Origin: Blastomyces gilchristii SLH14081
Taxonomy: Eukaryota > Ascomycota > Eurotiomycetes > Onygenales > Ajellomycetaceae
Direction of reading: 5' to 3'
DNA length: 64,000 nucleotides
Assembly (NCBI RefSeq): GCF_000003855.2
Contig: NW_003101638.1
Span: forward strand, 123,051-187,050
Part shown: piece after piece, positions 26,481-38,897 of the stretch
Layout of the letters: the number at the start of each line of letters is the position of its first letter
Numbering within the stretch: position 1 is the stretch's first letter
The notes under the pieces: generated by a model
What the model saw: the letters and a program-made list of their open reading frames with translations, nothing else
Told to the model about the DNA's origin: nothing
Database searches by the model: none
Position numbers and translations under genes: made by a program

Positions 26481-26730
26481 NNNNNNNNNNNNNNNNNNNN
26501 NNNNNNNNNNNNNNNNNNNNNNNNNNNNNNNNNNNNNNNNNNNNNNNNNNNNNNNNNNNNNNNNNNNNNNNNNNNNNNNNNNNNNNNNNNNNNNNNNNNN
26601 NNNNNNNNNNNNNNNNNNNNNNNNNNNNNNNNNNNNNNNNNNNNNNNNNNNNNNNNNNNNNNNNNNNNNNNNNNNNNNNNNNNNNNNNNNNNNNNNNNNN
26701 NNNNNNNNNNNNNNNNNNNNNNNNNNNNNN
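26481..26730. other. Assembly gap (250 N)
   Basis: Run of 250 undetermined bases inside the Gag/leader part of Copia-2. The open frame spanning it is an artefact of the Ns. Confidence 1.
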
Positions 26731-26850
26731 TATTTTAACTTTCTGATGAGGGTATCAAAATGAAAGCAGTAGTTCCAAATAAATGATTATATTGACAAGG
26801 AAATCCCGAATTGGCCAGTGATTTTGTGCAAAAATGAGTCTCCATAACCT

Positions 26851-26945
26851 GGTGGAAGGTGTAAAGCTTGTGTGATTGAAAGGTTGCTAGCTTGTGGAAA
26901 GTTATATGGTGGAAGGATTAGTAAGCCAGATCACGTGACCTGACA
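26851..26945 (-). repeat. Copia-2 5' LTR (gene-facing)
   Basis: 95 bp ending cacgtgacctgaca, followed by target duplicate tgatt. Practically unmutated. Confidence 0.9.
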
Positions 26946-27210
26946 TGATTACATTACATGAGTGGGACTTGGTGTTGATGTTTTGGAACATCAAAGATAG
27001 ACAGGGTTTTCATGGAGGTTGCTCTTCAGATATCTCCACAATTACAGGTCAGGGATTTTCCAAAATCAAGAAGATTGGTGCATATGGCTAGGTCTCTTCA
27101 CCTTACAATTTGTATGGCAATTTGACCCGGGGTTGTGGTGTGGTAGGGGGGAATGGGGGATAATCCCACACAGGAGTTTTGAACCACGTCTGGTTCACGT
27201 TCAGCTGGAT

Positions 27211-27642
27211 AACTCCACCACCACAAGGGGTATGCGGTCGGCGATGTGGTCAAAATGCTCGTATGATCGAGGGCTCTTCGATGGATCTATCAGCGGGTTC
27301 TTATTCGAAAAATTGAGCGAGTTCGTGGTGGGGCGGTGATTGAATGATCGGCTGCAAGAAACGTTACTGTCGTTAGCCGCAAGGCGGGGTCATGCTGAAA
27401 TAGTTCAGCTACTGGTTGACAGGGGGGCCGAGGTGGACGCTGTAAATCCAGATGGTATAGAATATGTCACGGCGCTCATCGCGGCTGCATTCTTCGCGCA
27501 CGAGGATGTCGTCCGCATCTTGATCAAGCACAGTGCAAATGTGAACAAGATCGTGGATAAGGAGCTATTCTGTGCTCTCACTGCAGCGCTGGAGCCCTAC
27601 CCTTATTATACCACCCAACGTCAGTCCCAAGGTGGATGCTAG
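27211..27642 (+). pseudogene. Ankyrin-repeat fragment
   Basis: The frame from about 27343 reads LLSLAARRGHAEIVQLLVDR, then GAEVDAVNPDG, a canonical ankyrin repeat, followed by a second repeat with HEDVVRILIKHSANVNKI. Upstream, in a different frame (about 27225-27290), a weaker repeat-like GYAVGDVVKMLV can be read. No ATG opens the main frame: a TGA lies just before it at 27337-27339, and the first residues come from TTG. The frame ends at 27642 without a full domain. It starts 260 bp from the Copia-2 target duplicate, so it is probably the broken remainder of an ankyrin-repeat gene. A spliced short gene cannot be excluded. Confidence 0.5.
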
Positions 27643-27649
27643 AGTGGCT

Positions 27650-30600
27650 AGCATCGTCAAGCTGTTTTGTGCAGCAAGTGCTAGTTTATCTACCTTATTG
27701 TCAACGCATGGGGCACGCGTTGGGGCCTATGTGCATGGGCGGCCAGTGTGTGTGCCTATGTCAATAGACGTTCATGCCATAACATGAGGACGGCGCTGGC
27801 AGGCTTGAGTTTAGCTTGCTGTGGTGATTGTTTCATTTTTTTGCCGGGGTGGGTGTTCCTCTTGCATTGCTTTGCTCTTCTCACTACGCAAACAACATAA
27901 AAGTACGATATATACCTAGCTATCTCTACTTATAACAGGTCCAAACCAAGAGACTAAGATGACTAACTCCGATTGATCACTGATGATTCAAGAGTTTTCA
28001 AGGACAGTTGCCTTTACCATCACGGTCACCACTAAGCGCCAGGCACAAAAATTAATTACTATTGGAGGAGCGCACAGGGAATGCATAGGTTGGATATATC
28101 TGCAGGGGTCGCCACCTGCTTCATTTGTGAATAATGATTAGGTAAGGTACGTGATCATCAAGTTAGATTTGTAGATCTAGAAAGATCGCGTTCCTAGTAA
28201 TCCATACGCTGTACTCCGTGCTGTCTCAGCATATGCATAAGCGAGATTTCCTAACTCCTGAAAGGAAAGTACAGAGTAAATGGCGCAAAGATTCGCCAGG
28301 CCATCTCTGATTTTGCCCAATCTCAAAGCCTAAGCTGAAACTCGGCAATTGATCCATCAAAGCCAGGGAAAGGTTTAATATGCCGATGGCTAGGTAATTT
28401 TGGCTTATACACCACAAACCCCAGTGAGGCTCAAATTGCACAGGTCATATGACATAACTGAACAACATGAATATTTGGAGTCTGGAGTTACCGTTCTTAT
28501 ATCAACACTCAATCAAACCTTGTCTAGCCATAGCATGAATGGCGATAAAGGATGGCGGTAATTCATTCCATGGAACAGCCAAATCGCGGGAAATCGGCAG
28601 ACGGCACACATAACAGAAGAAGAAACCGGAAGAAATGTGTGAATTCCTCTGGATCGGGCCCCTAATCACCCGTCAACGAATTTGACAAAGCCACAGTATA
28701 CCCATTTATATCTTTCTGTAATGATGGGGATTCTCGACCACTGACACGGAGATCCCGCGCCAGTGTGTGCTGTATAGTGGAATACCCTGGGCGGAATTCA
28801 ATAGAGAATATGCCACTTTTCTCGGATTCCATAACAACAAATTGACCTGCATCATTCGAGATGACTGATGTGTAAATTGAATTTAGAAGATAGGAGAGAT
28901 ATTTCTGCTATGCCACTCTCATCCCAAGCGAGAGAGTATTCAAGTACTCAGCTATTGCAATTGCGCTGGTATGAGACAATGGCAAAACCCTAATATTCTC
29001 AGGACTCCTGCAGCTCCGTTTCCACTTGCTCATGACATCACTGAAAAAAGCGGGGGGCTAACATGCCAAGCCAGTGGACCTTCAAAGTAACAGACCCGGG
29101 AGTCATTCTTGGCCCTTCAAAACCTTCCCTTTCCGCAGAACGCATCTATGTATGAGAGATATGGGATGGCAGCCTCGGGCGAATCACCCTTCCATAGGTG
29201 TGATAAAGATCCTAGATTCGGAGAGATTCGGAGGAGAATATATTTCAGTCAGAGCATACCGACGCCAAGGTCCTGGAGACCCGGCCTTATATTCCACGGA
29301 TCTGGGTATTTTTCATGCTGTGCAAGACTGACAAAGGAGCTAGAGGGGTTTCAAGCCCCCGGATTGTCATCCTCTTCCTCGTGGCGCGGGATTGGGCCTG
29401 GGCGTGGTTCTGACCGCGTACATACTCTACGCCAAGCGGAGCGGTGATACCTGGAGCCAAATCTGGCAAAGGACCACGTGCTTGTGCGTATTTGCACCCC
29501 TTTTCATTAACAACAAAGCGGTGCTCGCAGCAAATGGCCCGTTCATTTCTAGATAGCCGGAGCCCTGATATGGAACTGGGATATCATCCAGCATGGAATG
29601 ATCTGGATGCATCTCGCCGTCTCAACAAAGAGTCTTCCTGGAGAAGACAAGCCAAAATCAGCAAGTAAAGATCCATTCTTGCCATGGCTAGTGCATCAGC
29701 GAGATGTTTCGGCAGGATACTTCAGGGAGAAGAGTGGATTGGTGGCATGTATGCTGTCACACTTTCAAAGTCTGGGCATGTAGCGTCTCACAGCTGCAGG
29801 TCCCCAGTTCAGCAGCCCTCATGGAGGAATCCACAGTACTTCTCTGCGTAATCCCGTTTAGTATGTTCATTCTGTCAACTTTCATTTAGAATCTCGTTGA
29901 TACTAGTTGTAGCGATGCGTAGCTATTTATACTTCCCGCCCCGGCGTCTTATATAAGCGGGAGAATCTAGATTCGGCCCGATGATGCTCCGGATGAGCCG
30001 CGATGAGTCAGCTAGCGCATATCTCGAATCGCCAGAGTTCTAGATGTTCAGGTCGCTCTCGCATCCTCAACGCAACCACTCCATCTCACGGACAACTCCT
30101 GTCTTGGATCTTGCTATTCTGTCCGCTCTGCCGTCTGAGATTTTGCGCTATCCGGCCTCTGCTATTGTTTTGCTGAAGTTGTGGTTTGCCTGGGTTATTA
30201 TCCGCCACTGTATTGTTGTATTGTACTCCTCCCACCCATCGTACAGATCGGCTGGTCTGTCCACCTGGGAGGCGAATATCTCATCCAGCTTCCCTGAACC
30301 TTGCCTCCTCCAGGCTTCAACTCCAGTATGTATTATTATTGCTGTTGGCTATAGATGTCGCTTGCCCACACTACCCTTCCCTTCCTTCGCTCCATTGCTC
30401 CCTTGCTTTATGTTCTGTCTACCATCCATCGTTGCCCTACACCCAGCTGACCTCTTGAGATAACAGCGATATTTTTCTACCAGAGCCTCTTTCAAAAGAA
30501 TTCACGACCTGAACTGGCCTGATACCCCCTCGCTAAATCCCGCAATACCCTATATTTCCACCCGTTTGTCTTAAAGGTACCTCCAGATGATCCGCTGAAC

Positions 30601-30946
30601 ACTTCGGGTCCTGGAGATAAGTCACCATTGAAGCCTTTTTCATCCCCCGCCTTTCCTCCCTACGAAATCGTGGATCATCAACCGGGCATCGACATTTCCA
30701 CTACAGCGACGCGAGTGGCGTTGACAAGACCCTTTGTGGAGAGTAGTTTCCTGTTCTTCCTCTCCACTCTTTTCCGGCCGCCGTAACCTGTTGCCGATCG
30801 CACACAGCGAAGAGAGCATCGTGCCTGTTGTCACCGGGGAATTTGAGAATTTCCCACAGATACGGCGGCTGGCATAACTCTCTACCCCCCCTTCCCCCTT
30901 TTTCCTATTCTGCCTGTCACACCCAAAGACGCGTCGCCCACGTACG
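27650..30946. other. Long intergenic region upstream of the phosphatase gene
   Basis: GC-balanced and without a convincing coding region: open stretches at 28226-28441, 29074-29670 and 30044-30463 overlap in several frames and show no domain. The last kilobase is C/T-rich (about 30330-30920) and probably contains the promoter and a long 5' leader of the phosphatase gene. Confidence 0.5.
29949..29957 (+). promoter_or_regulatory. TATA-like element
   Basis: ttatataag within a GC-rich context (cggcgtcttatataagcggg), about 1 kb upstream of the phosphatase ATG. It would imply a leader of roughly 0.9 kb. Sequence resemblance only. Confidence 0.3.
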
Positions 30947-32773
30947 ATGGGTCAGCAACAATCGAAACGCAGTGATGGTGCACCTTTAGCTCAAGAAAAG
31001 TCCGGCGACAGCCTCCAATCCTACCCCTCCTTCTCTCGAACAGACACTCGAGACTCAACCCGTTCTATCCGCGGCTCTATCCGCTCCAAAATCCCCGGTG
31101 GGAAAAGCGAGAAGAACGATAGCCCCAGAGGCTCAATCTCCACCCTATCGCGTGGTGAGAACGGTTCACCAGACAAATCAGATGCAGGCTCCATCGCGTC
31201 CGCTACCAGTGCAAAGTCCGCAAATTCCCGAGTTAATCGCATCTCTTCGATCTCCTCGACCACTAACGCTCCCGCAGCCAAGCCCCCGACGTCGGATGAT
31301 CAGCGTTCTTACGTAGATGCTCCAGACCCCCCTCCTTCCCCTTCTCAGTCTGCTTCCCTAGGCCGTGGCCATAAAAACCTCAATGACGTGCGCAAGTCAG
31401 GCGAAGTTGACCATGTTTCCGACGCTCCCCCGTCACGTCCAACCCCATCATCCATTCATTTGAAGCCAGGAGAATCGATCCTCATTAAGAGGGAAGGTGC
31501 TATAAACCCTGTTCTCCATGATGCAGCAGCGGCTGCAGACCAGTCAGGTACAAACGGTTCGCCTGGAATGGGAATCGGTGCCTTGAAATCAATCGATGTC
31601 GATGAGATGATTACAAGACTTCTGGATGCAGGATATTCGGCTAAAGTCACCAAAGCTGTCTGTCTGAAAAATGCTGAAATCATTGCTATCTGCACGGCAG
31701 CCCGTGAAGTGCTCCTCTCCCAGCCAGCTTTGCTCGAGCTCTCGGCACCTGTGAAGATCGTGGGAGATGTCCATGGTCAATATACCGACCTAATTCGGTT
31801 GTTTGAAATGTGCGGCTTCCCCCCAGCCGCTAACTACCTCTTTCTCGGTGACTACGTCGACCGGGGCAAGCAGAGTTTAGAGACAATCCTGCTCCTCTTG
31901 TGTTATAAACTAAAATATCCCGAGAACTTCTTTTTGCTCCGCGGAAACCACGAGTGCGCCAATGTGACGAGAGTCTACGGGTTCTACGATGAGTGCAAGC
32001 GCAGATGCAATATCAAAATCTGGAAAACGTTCGTCGATACCTTCAATTGCTTGCCAATCGCCTCCATTGTCGCTGGCAAGATCTTCTGCGTTCATGGTGG
32101 GTTGTCGCCAAGTTTAGCCCACATGGATGACATCCGTGGCATTGCTCGCCCAACAGATGTTCCGGACTACGGGTTACTTAACGACCTTCTTTGGAGTGAT
32201 CCTGCTGATATGGATGATGATTGGGAACCCAACGAGAGAGGTGTGAGTTATTGCTTCGGGAAAAAAGTCATCATGGACTTTCTACAGCGCCATGACTTTG
32301 ACCTTGTGTGTCGGGCGCATATGGTGGTCGAGGATGGCTACGAGTTCTTCAATGATCGGATCCTAGTCACCGTGTTTTCTGCTCCAAATGTAAGTTTTGA
32401 TATTTGTTTTCGGATTTTTCAAACTGCTTCCATGCCAAATTGATAACTAACTTTTCTTCTGCAGTACTGCGGCGAATTTGACAACTGGGGGGCGATCATG
32501 TCAGTTTCTGCTGAATTACTCTGCAGTTTCGAACTGTTGAAGCCGCTGGATTCGAGTGCATTGAAGAGCCACATTAAGAAAGGCAGAAACAAGCGCAACA
32601 GCATGTTGAACAGTCCTGTAAGCTTTTGTTCCCCTTCCTCATAATATCATATCCAGCTCTTACGAGGAAACCTCTCTTGTCTACCGATATATTATACTTG
32701 CCATCTACTTCGGATCTAAACTTACTTAAACATATAACAACAGCCTGCGATCGTATCCGCTCAGAGTTACTAA
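30947..32773 (+). CDS. ppz1: PPZ-type serine/threonine protein phosphatase
   Basis: Three exons: 30947-32389, 32465-32617 and 32744-32773 (541 aa), with GT-AG introns of 75 and 126 nt. Splicing joins VFSAPN to [10 protein letters not shown], the invariant PP1-family junction; the long unspliced frame alone would end wrongly. The protein starts MGQQQSK, a likely N-myristoylation signal as in yeast Ppz1. A Ser/Pro-rich low-complexity half follows (about 2-210), then the PP1-like catalytic domain (about 215-520). Metal-binding and catalytic motifs are intact: GDVHGQ (D274, H276), GDYVDRG (D302), RGNHEC (N334, H335) and HGG. It is a PP1-like metallophosphatase; Ppz enzymes counter potassium uptake and sodium export signalling and support cell-wall integrity. 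The last exon adds only nine residues. Confidence 0.93.
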
Positions 32774-32942
32774 ACTCGAGCAACTTTTGGAGACGTCATT
32801 GCCCATACCATATATTGACATCTATAACATGCTTAATTTGTGGGTTTTATATTTTCGTTTTGGATACTACCAATAGCTAGAAATACCCCACCATTCTAGA
32901 CTTCCAGTCCCGAACACGGAAACAAATTCTAACTCCCTGTAT

Positions 32943-33350
32943 TTGTACGTGAAGAATGATGACAGTGCCGCCTTAAGTCCTTTGTCGCCTATGGTGTTCC
33001 AGTACTTCCGTACACGGCTCCGCCGCCTTAATTCCTCCCTGGCATCGCCGCCGATGATCCTTTCCCCGAAAGCTGTTGCCAACCAGTCCACCGCTCTCCG
33101 GAATTACCCGCCTCCGGATGTCTATCCTCCCGACATTGGTGAACAATGTGCAGTCGCGTATGGTTCTGAAATGAGACGCATGCCTCCCCTCGATATTCTT
33201 GGTCTCGGTGATTGCCAGGAAGATGACGATGATGATGACGGCGACGGTAATAACGATATTAGCAACGACAACGATAACGATACTGAGTATCGGGATCTCA
33301 GTCCACATATAGTGGGAGCACAGGGGCCGCTCCTAAGCGTCGATGGATAG
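32943..33350 (+). CDS. Possible small ORF with acidic Asp/Asn tract
   Basis: A frame of up to 135 residues lying 170 bp after the phosphatase stop. It contains a Pro-rich middle (NYPPPDVYPPDIGEQ) and then a D/N/G-rich tract (QEDDDDDDGDGNND). No domain recognised. Codon third positions are GC-leaning as in the real genes, but the tract could equally be phosphatase 3' UTR. Its upstream in-frame ATG codons are weakly placed. Low confidence. Confidence 0.25.
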   Translation: MYVKNDDSAALSPLSPMVFQYFRTRLRRLNSSLASPPMILSPKAVANQSTALRNYPPPDVYPPDIGEQCAVAYGSEMRRMPPLDILGLGDCQEDDDDDDGDGNNDISNDNDNDTEYRDLSPHIVGAQGPLLSVDG

Positions 33351-35519
33351 CGCGGATTCTATATTCCTAGACACTTAGTCGATTGGGTTCGAGCATATAT
33401 ATGTGTCTTGTGTCTATACCTTTCGCGTGGACGAACCGGTCAGTGGGTAGGAAGAGGGGATCATAGTTGAAGGAGAATCCAAAGACTCCCTTGGACATCT
33501 TCTTGAGGAGTGCTAAATTGCTGGATGGATATTATGGGATATGAGAATTCATTACCTGCGATCCCCGTTTTTCCATTCCTTCTCTATCGTCTTGCCCTTG
33601 GTTGTTTTTTTCTTTCCTTTTCTTTTTTTTTTTGCTCCCTTGCTATTTCCCTTTATTCCTTCTCACTCCTGTTCATTCGTATCCTTACGCTATACTATTC
33701 TTTCTCATTTTCTCTCAACAATTAGTCTGGTTTTGCTGCCTCTATATCTGGCCCATTGTCGATGCTGCTCCTTATTCACTCTGCAGCCACTTTTAGTTAC
33801 TTCTACCTAGTACGCCCGTCTTGTTTTATTTTCGACGTTAAACGTTAAAAAACCAACAAAAGTGTCTTTTTTTGTCTTGTGAAATTATCCCTCCTCCACA
33901 TCTCGTTTTCAGCCGTGCTTATGCAGCCCGCATTTGTTTCTTCCTCTTTACGACCAGAGGCCCATCCACCACCATTACCCCAGGACGCCATCACTTCAAA
34001 TCCCACTTTATGTTCCACTTCCGGTTCACAAACCACAAACTACTTCATAGTTTTGCTTGTTATCTCACATTTTTCTTTTCCTATTCTACTTAAAAGAAGA
34101 AAAAAAAAAAAAAAAACTGCTTTTATCTTCACTCCGCCCACTCCCCAACTCCCGTGCTTCATTGTCGGTATATTGTCGGTATTACTACGTGGTGCCGCAA
34201 GGTCCGTTCAAAACATTCCGGAAGCGATTCTGTTGTATCTTCAGTTTCCCTTTTGGATTCCTCTTTTTTTTTATATATATATGACTACTTGCTCCACTTT
34301 ACTGCATACTGCTACTGCCGCTGAGCTTCTCTGACCAGGGTCCAGATTCATACATATACATATAAATTGCTGTTGTGTTTGCTGAATGAGTTCTATTACG
34401 TGATGCTTGAATGATTGCTTTGCTTTGTGTTGCAGTTCTTTTGAATTTGTATATGCTTCACTGTAGTGATTATCTCTTGCTCTTCTTGCTCTGGTTCTGC
34501 TGTTAGTAGTAGACTCTTTTGTATCATTTTTTGACTTTGGCATTGGCTTGTCTTGATAAGGATGCTGATTGTACATGTACATACCTACCCATGTATATAT
34601 ACACTGCTATACATATGCGTGCATTGTGCATTTTTTATGTATGTATATGTAACACACAAATTCTGAAATCTGGTTTTATTCTAAATGTTACAAATGATGA
34701 TGTGTTGCATTGCACATTCAATACACAAGAACTAGTTGATTAACTATCTAGTGTGAGATAGTTTTTTATTTGTTAGTTTTTTATTTGTTATTTCTCTGAA
34801 GCTGAAGTGCATAATGAGAAAATATAGATTCTAAAAGTGACACTGAGATAACAGTGAACAGGGAAGAAATTGAAATTATGATAGTAACTTGTAGGTGGAT
34901 GTGGTGAGAGAAATGATTGCAAAGACATAAATTTGAGCTGAACAAAGATCATTCCTCTCAAAGGGTGCATAGATAAGAGTAGTAACAGTATGTCATCATA
35001 GTATTCTCATTCAATCAATGGTGGTAATAAAAAGTAGAAGTTGGAAATTATAGTGGCAAATGACATGAGAAGGGAAAACCAAAATTTGAAGAGGAAAATG
35101 AAAACAAGTATAAAATATAAAAGTGTTAGGGGGAAATGGAAATAGACATGGACAATGGAAAATAGGCACGACTATTGTGCTGTGTACCGAAACAATAGTA
35201 AATTTCAGAACGCAAGGGGTGGTGGGAAACAGGTGCTGAACTGAGATGGGGAGACAATAAATAGTGAGAAAGGGAGACATACAAAGATATAAAAAAAAAA
35301 TGACGGCCCCGCCTGATATCAAAATTTCATCAAAAGTGCAATTACAATAACGAACAATAAAAGAAACCAGAAAAAAATAACAAATAACAATACCTGTCGG
35401 TCCTAGTCAAGAATTCGTTACTGAAAACTGAAAAGCAGGGGAAAAAAACCGTCCACGCCCGATCTGAAGCATATAATTCATATCCTGCTATCCCTTCGGA
35501 GAAGTTATTTCAATCGAAT
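33351..35519. other. Intergenic region between convergent genes
   Basis: The 3' regions of the phosphatase (plus) and Cac2 (minus) genes face each other here. It contains pyrimidine-rich stretches (33590-33730), an A run (34095-34117) and AT-richer sequence from 34680 to 35400. No domain-bearing frame. Some of it is probably untranslated region. Confidence 0.5.
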
Positions 35520-38198
35520 TCATTTTGCCTCCTTGGATGGATGGGCCAACGCAGCCGTCACTGGGGTCGTCACCGTCCCAACCCCAGAAATCAGAGTCGG
35601 TGCGACCCGCCTTTTCTTCACCGCTGGCACAGCAGCGGTCACTTCCCCCTCCAAATCCGCTCCACTATCCCTACTACTATACTTCCCACTCTCCCTGCTC
35701 TCATCCCTCTCCGACTCGCTCACGGTTCCCAGGTCCCGTTTCCCCAGCACGCTACCGCTGACAGAACTCGTAGCACTGTGCGAGACGCCGGACATGGGCG
35801 TTTGGGGAGGCGTGCTTAGTGGTAGACCGGCTTGTTGGAGAGGTGGTGGGCCGGAGTTTGTGGCTGTTACGGAGGGGACGGAGCCCAGGGTGGGTGTTGG
35901 GTTGTTTATGACCATGGAGTTGGAATTCGAGCCTGGGCCGGAGGTTGAGGTTGAGAGTTGGGGGATGCCTGCGGAGAGTTGGGTGATGGATGAGGTTGTG
36001 GAGCCGGCTGGGCTGGCGGGACGGGCCGGAATGACGGTGGCGGTTGTTGTGGTTGTTGTGCTAGTGGGTGTGGGGGCGGAGAAGATTGGGTTTGGCTTGG
36101 AAAGGGAGGGGGATGTCGCGAAGCTCGGCGTGGGGAGAGGAGTAGCGTTTGTGGAGGAGGTAGTAGAAATATGGTGAATGTGCTCGGCCTTCTCGCTTGA
36201 ACTGGGGTTATAGACTTGGCCAAGCTCTCCTGGTGAGAAGGCTAGGGTTGAGCAGAATCCGTCTGATGAGCTCATTATTAACGTTAAGCCGTCGTTTGAC
36301 CTGATGTGCGATATGTTAGTGTTTAACGTCTGAGCGCAGGTATCAACCCAGGGGAGAACATACCAGGTTAAATCTGTAAATGTGGCATAGTGCAGATTGC
36401 TCACTATACAGATTGGTGTTTGTTGCTGGGTATCATAGACAAGAACCGCATCCTGCGTTGCAACAGCATAAACTATCCGATACGGTAGTGCGAAGGCAGG
36501 GCTAGGCCCTCCTTGTGTGGCCCCATTTTCTGTTTCAGTCGTCTTGGGAGAAGTGAGATGGCGGGAAAGGTCAGATGTCGAAGTGTTCAATGGCGGCGGG
36601 GGTTCCATGAAGGGGTTGCTTGTTGGGGTAGTTGCAGAAACCGCGGAATCCGGGAGTGATGGAAAAGCATCTTCGCCAGACGAGGTGTCGAGCGTGATAT
36701 GTCGGGTAGGTTTTGTCCCATGCCGTAAGGCATAGAAAATAGGTGAGCACTTGACCGCTACCGACGGTTTCTTCTGTCCTGGAAGATGAGCAATCGGTGG
36801 TTTATTAAAACCTGCTCGAGTGTAAATATATACGGTATTTATCACCTCTTCACTAGTCTTAGGAGGATCGCCGTGGAGTCCATGCGAAGTTTTATATTGT
36901 CCAGCGGGCGTGAAAAGTAAGCTTCCGTCTGGCGCAAATGTCAAACGTCTAAAAAAGGACGTGAATGTCTCGTTTGCATAGATGCTGGCATTTTTCACTC
37001 CAAGTCCTCCGAAAAGGCCTGGAGAGGATACTTCCAACGGTTTTACAGCGGGGAGTGGCATGGAGGGCGCCGGTGATGCCGATCGTCGCATTGATGGGGA
37101 GGAACCAAAGGAAGAACGGCGACTATGGGATACTGGTGGAGGATCCATAGGCAAGGCTGTTGTCATTGGGGTTCCAGGCGTTGATGGGCCAGGCGAAGAT
37201 AATGACAAAGCATTGCTGGTTGAAGATTGACCTCTCAGGCCAATATCTGGAGGAGCTGGGCTACTTGAAGATATGCGCCGGGCGGGGAGATCCACTTTGA
37301 CAAATTTGCCGTGGGATGTTAACGTGAACTGCCCGTCCTTCGTCTTCAGTGTGTAAATATGCACTGATCGGTCCGAGGACTGCGTTGCCACAAATTCATT
37401 GAGAGGATCCCACGCAACTCCCTGGACATAATGGGAATGTTCTGCAATTTGGCGAACCATTTGACCTACAAAATGCCCGTCGAAGTTAGACATCTTACTT
37501 TACTCAAAATAAATCCATGGGATAAAGTAGCCCGTACCGGTTTGCGCGTTATATATTCGCGCAATATTATCCATGCTGCCTGTTATGAAGAAAACGCCGT
37601 CAGGAGACCAAGCAAGATCGTATATCTCGGCCCCAGAGGATCTGCACATATGTTTCACCCTCCATGTCTCCTTGTCATCGGATCGGTCTTCTCCCAGGGC
37701 CCTTCCATGTGGCTGCAGTTCGGAAGGAACCCAAAGCAGCACGTTCCCATCATCCCCAGCAGATGCTAGCATTTCGCCTATATAATACAACCGATATCAA
37801 TAAATAGTTCCGCGTAGGAGTAGATGCGGCGTGTAAATACCTTTAGGGCTGAAGCGGACAACGTTTACTGCCTGTGTGTGTTTAATGAGGGTCGAAAGGT
37901 ATGTAACTCTTCGCTCCTCGCCGATTGTTTCGACTTTCCATAACTTAACTTGATGTTAGCTGAGGCGTTGTCATGAGAGTGAGGGTGAATAAAGAGGAGG
38001 GATGGATTCTCATACTCGAACATTGTTATCACTAATAGAACCTAGTGTTAGCATCAATCCGAGCATTTTAGATGTAACAGGAAATATAACGTACTTTCCC
38101 GCTGTAGCGAGTCGGCCTTTGCCGTGAGGATCGAAATGAGTGGAGTAGATAGGTGCGTTGTCGTCGTGCCAGGAGATAAGGAGAGGAGTAGCCTTCAT
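35520..38198 (-). CDS. cac2: Chromatin assembly factor 1 subunit B (WD40, Cac2/p60)
   Basis: Six exons on the minus strand: 38198-38095, 38031-38016, 37943-37841, 37777-37538, 37465-36364 and 36300-35520 (781 aa). All introns are GT-AG and 63-72 nt, and all phases agree. The start is the ATG at 38198, giving MKATPLLISWHDDNAPIYS; the frame is open further upstream but only through a TTG. The N-terminal half has WD40 repeats: GRLATAG, then NDNNVRLWK; FSPKGEMLASAGDDGNVLLW; WSPDGVFFITGSMDNIARIYN; WDPLNEFVATQSSDRSVHIY; and a later YATFTDLTWSNDGLTLIMSS after removal of a 63 nt in-frame intron (36301-36363). The C-terminal third is Ser/Thr/Pro-rich with a basic KKRRVAP. CAF-1 deposits H3-H4 behind replication forks with its PCNA-binding large subunit. 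Exon 2 is only 16 nt. Confidence 0.93.
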
Positions 38199-38840
38199 GA
38201 TGTGCCAGGACAATTGGCGATGGGTCTGGAAGACAGACGGGGAGATGGAGGACCCCTCAGGCCCTCGAGCAGCGCTAATGTTCTACCGGTTATGCAGGGA
38301 GTGAATCAAGCTGTGTTAGCTGAGGGCTATAGAGACACAAGCTGTATGGCAGGGAGGAGATAAACGGAGGCAGAATTGAGAGTCTGAGATAGGGATGATA
38401 TGGAATGCAAGAGGATAGGATATGAATTGACAGCAGAGCAAGCAGGTAGTGGATGGCGGTGAGCTGGGGGTGATTGGTAGAAGGTGATAAATATATCTAT
38501 CGGGTTGAGTGATAGAGACGAAGGAGAAGTTGTAGTTTGTAACTAGTTAAATAGCAAAAGATGAAGTTGGAAGTTGAAGCTGAGGAAGCAAGTCAGGTGC
38601 TTTTTGTTTGCATTCCCAAACACGAACGACCCCAAACCACCTAACGTTATAATAATAAATAACTAACTATTTAAATGCTAAGTTACACCATCAAACTGAC
38701 CATAAAAAAACAATTTATCTGATAACTACATTAGCTGAGATGTAAAACAAGCCATATTAATCAATGTTATCCTACCCTACCTTAAATATAGCTGTTCAGA
38801 TTTAATAGCTGAAAAACTCCGTACGGAATACCCTGAATAC

Positions 38841-38897
38841 AGCTTGAGGCCATCACAACCTACTAAAACATTAATAATATAATACCAACCTCAAGCT
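38841..38897. repeat. Inverted repeat, 9 bp arms
   Basis: agcttgagg pairs exactly with cctcaagct across a 39-base AT-rich loop, inside the AT-rich block of the intergenic region. Possibly a decayed MITE. Confidence 0.5.

Larger units (their letters stand above)
21204..26945 (-). mobile_element. Copia-2: Ty1/Copia retrotransposon bordering the gene island
   Basis: It is flanked by tgatt at 21199-21203 and 26946-26950. Two 95 bp LTRs (21204-21298 and 26851-26945) read TG...CA. Next to the right LTR the minus strand reads GGTTATGGAGACTC, a plausible initiator-Met tRNA primer site. Minus-strand Gag, protease, integrase, RT and RNase H remnants lie between. A 250 bp assembly gap interrupts the Gag end. 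The right LTR and the sequence from 26731 are hardly mutated, while most of the body is strongly AT-mutated. Confidence 0.9.

Noticed and set aside
26281..26763. Open frame of 160 residues across the assembly gap
   Set aside because: Two thirds of it is undetermined sequence; it lies antisense within the Copia-2 Gag remnant.
30044..30463. 139-residue frame upstream of the phosphatase
   Set aside because: Several overlapping frames of similar length, no domain, located in the C/T-rich leader region.
35533..36177. Long plus-strand frame opposite Cac2
   Set aside because: Antisense shadow of the low-complexity C-terminal exon; Val/Gly-rich composition follows from the Ser/Thr/Pro-rich sense frame.
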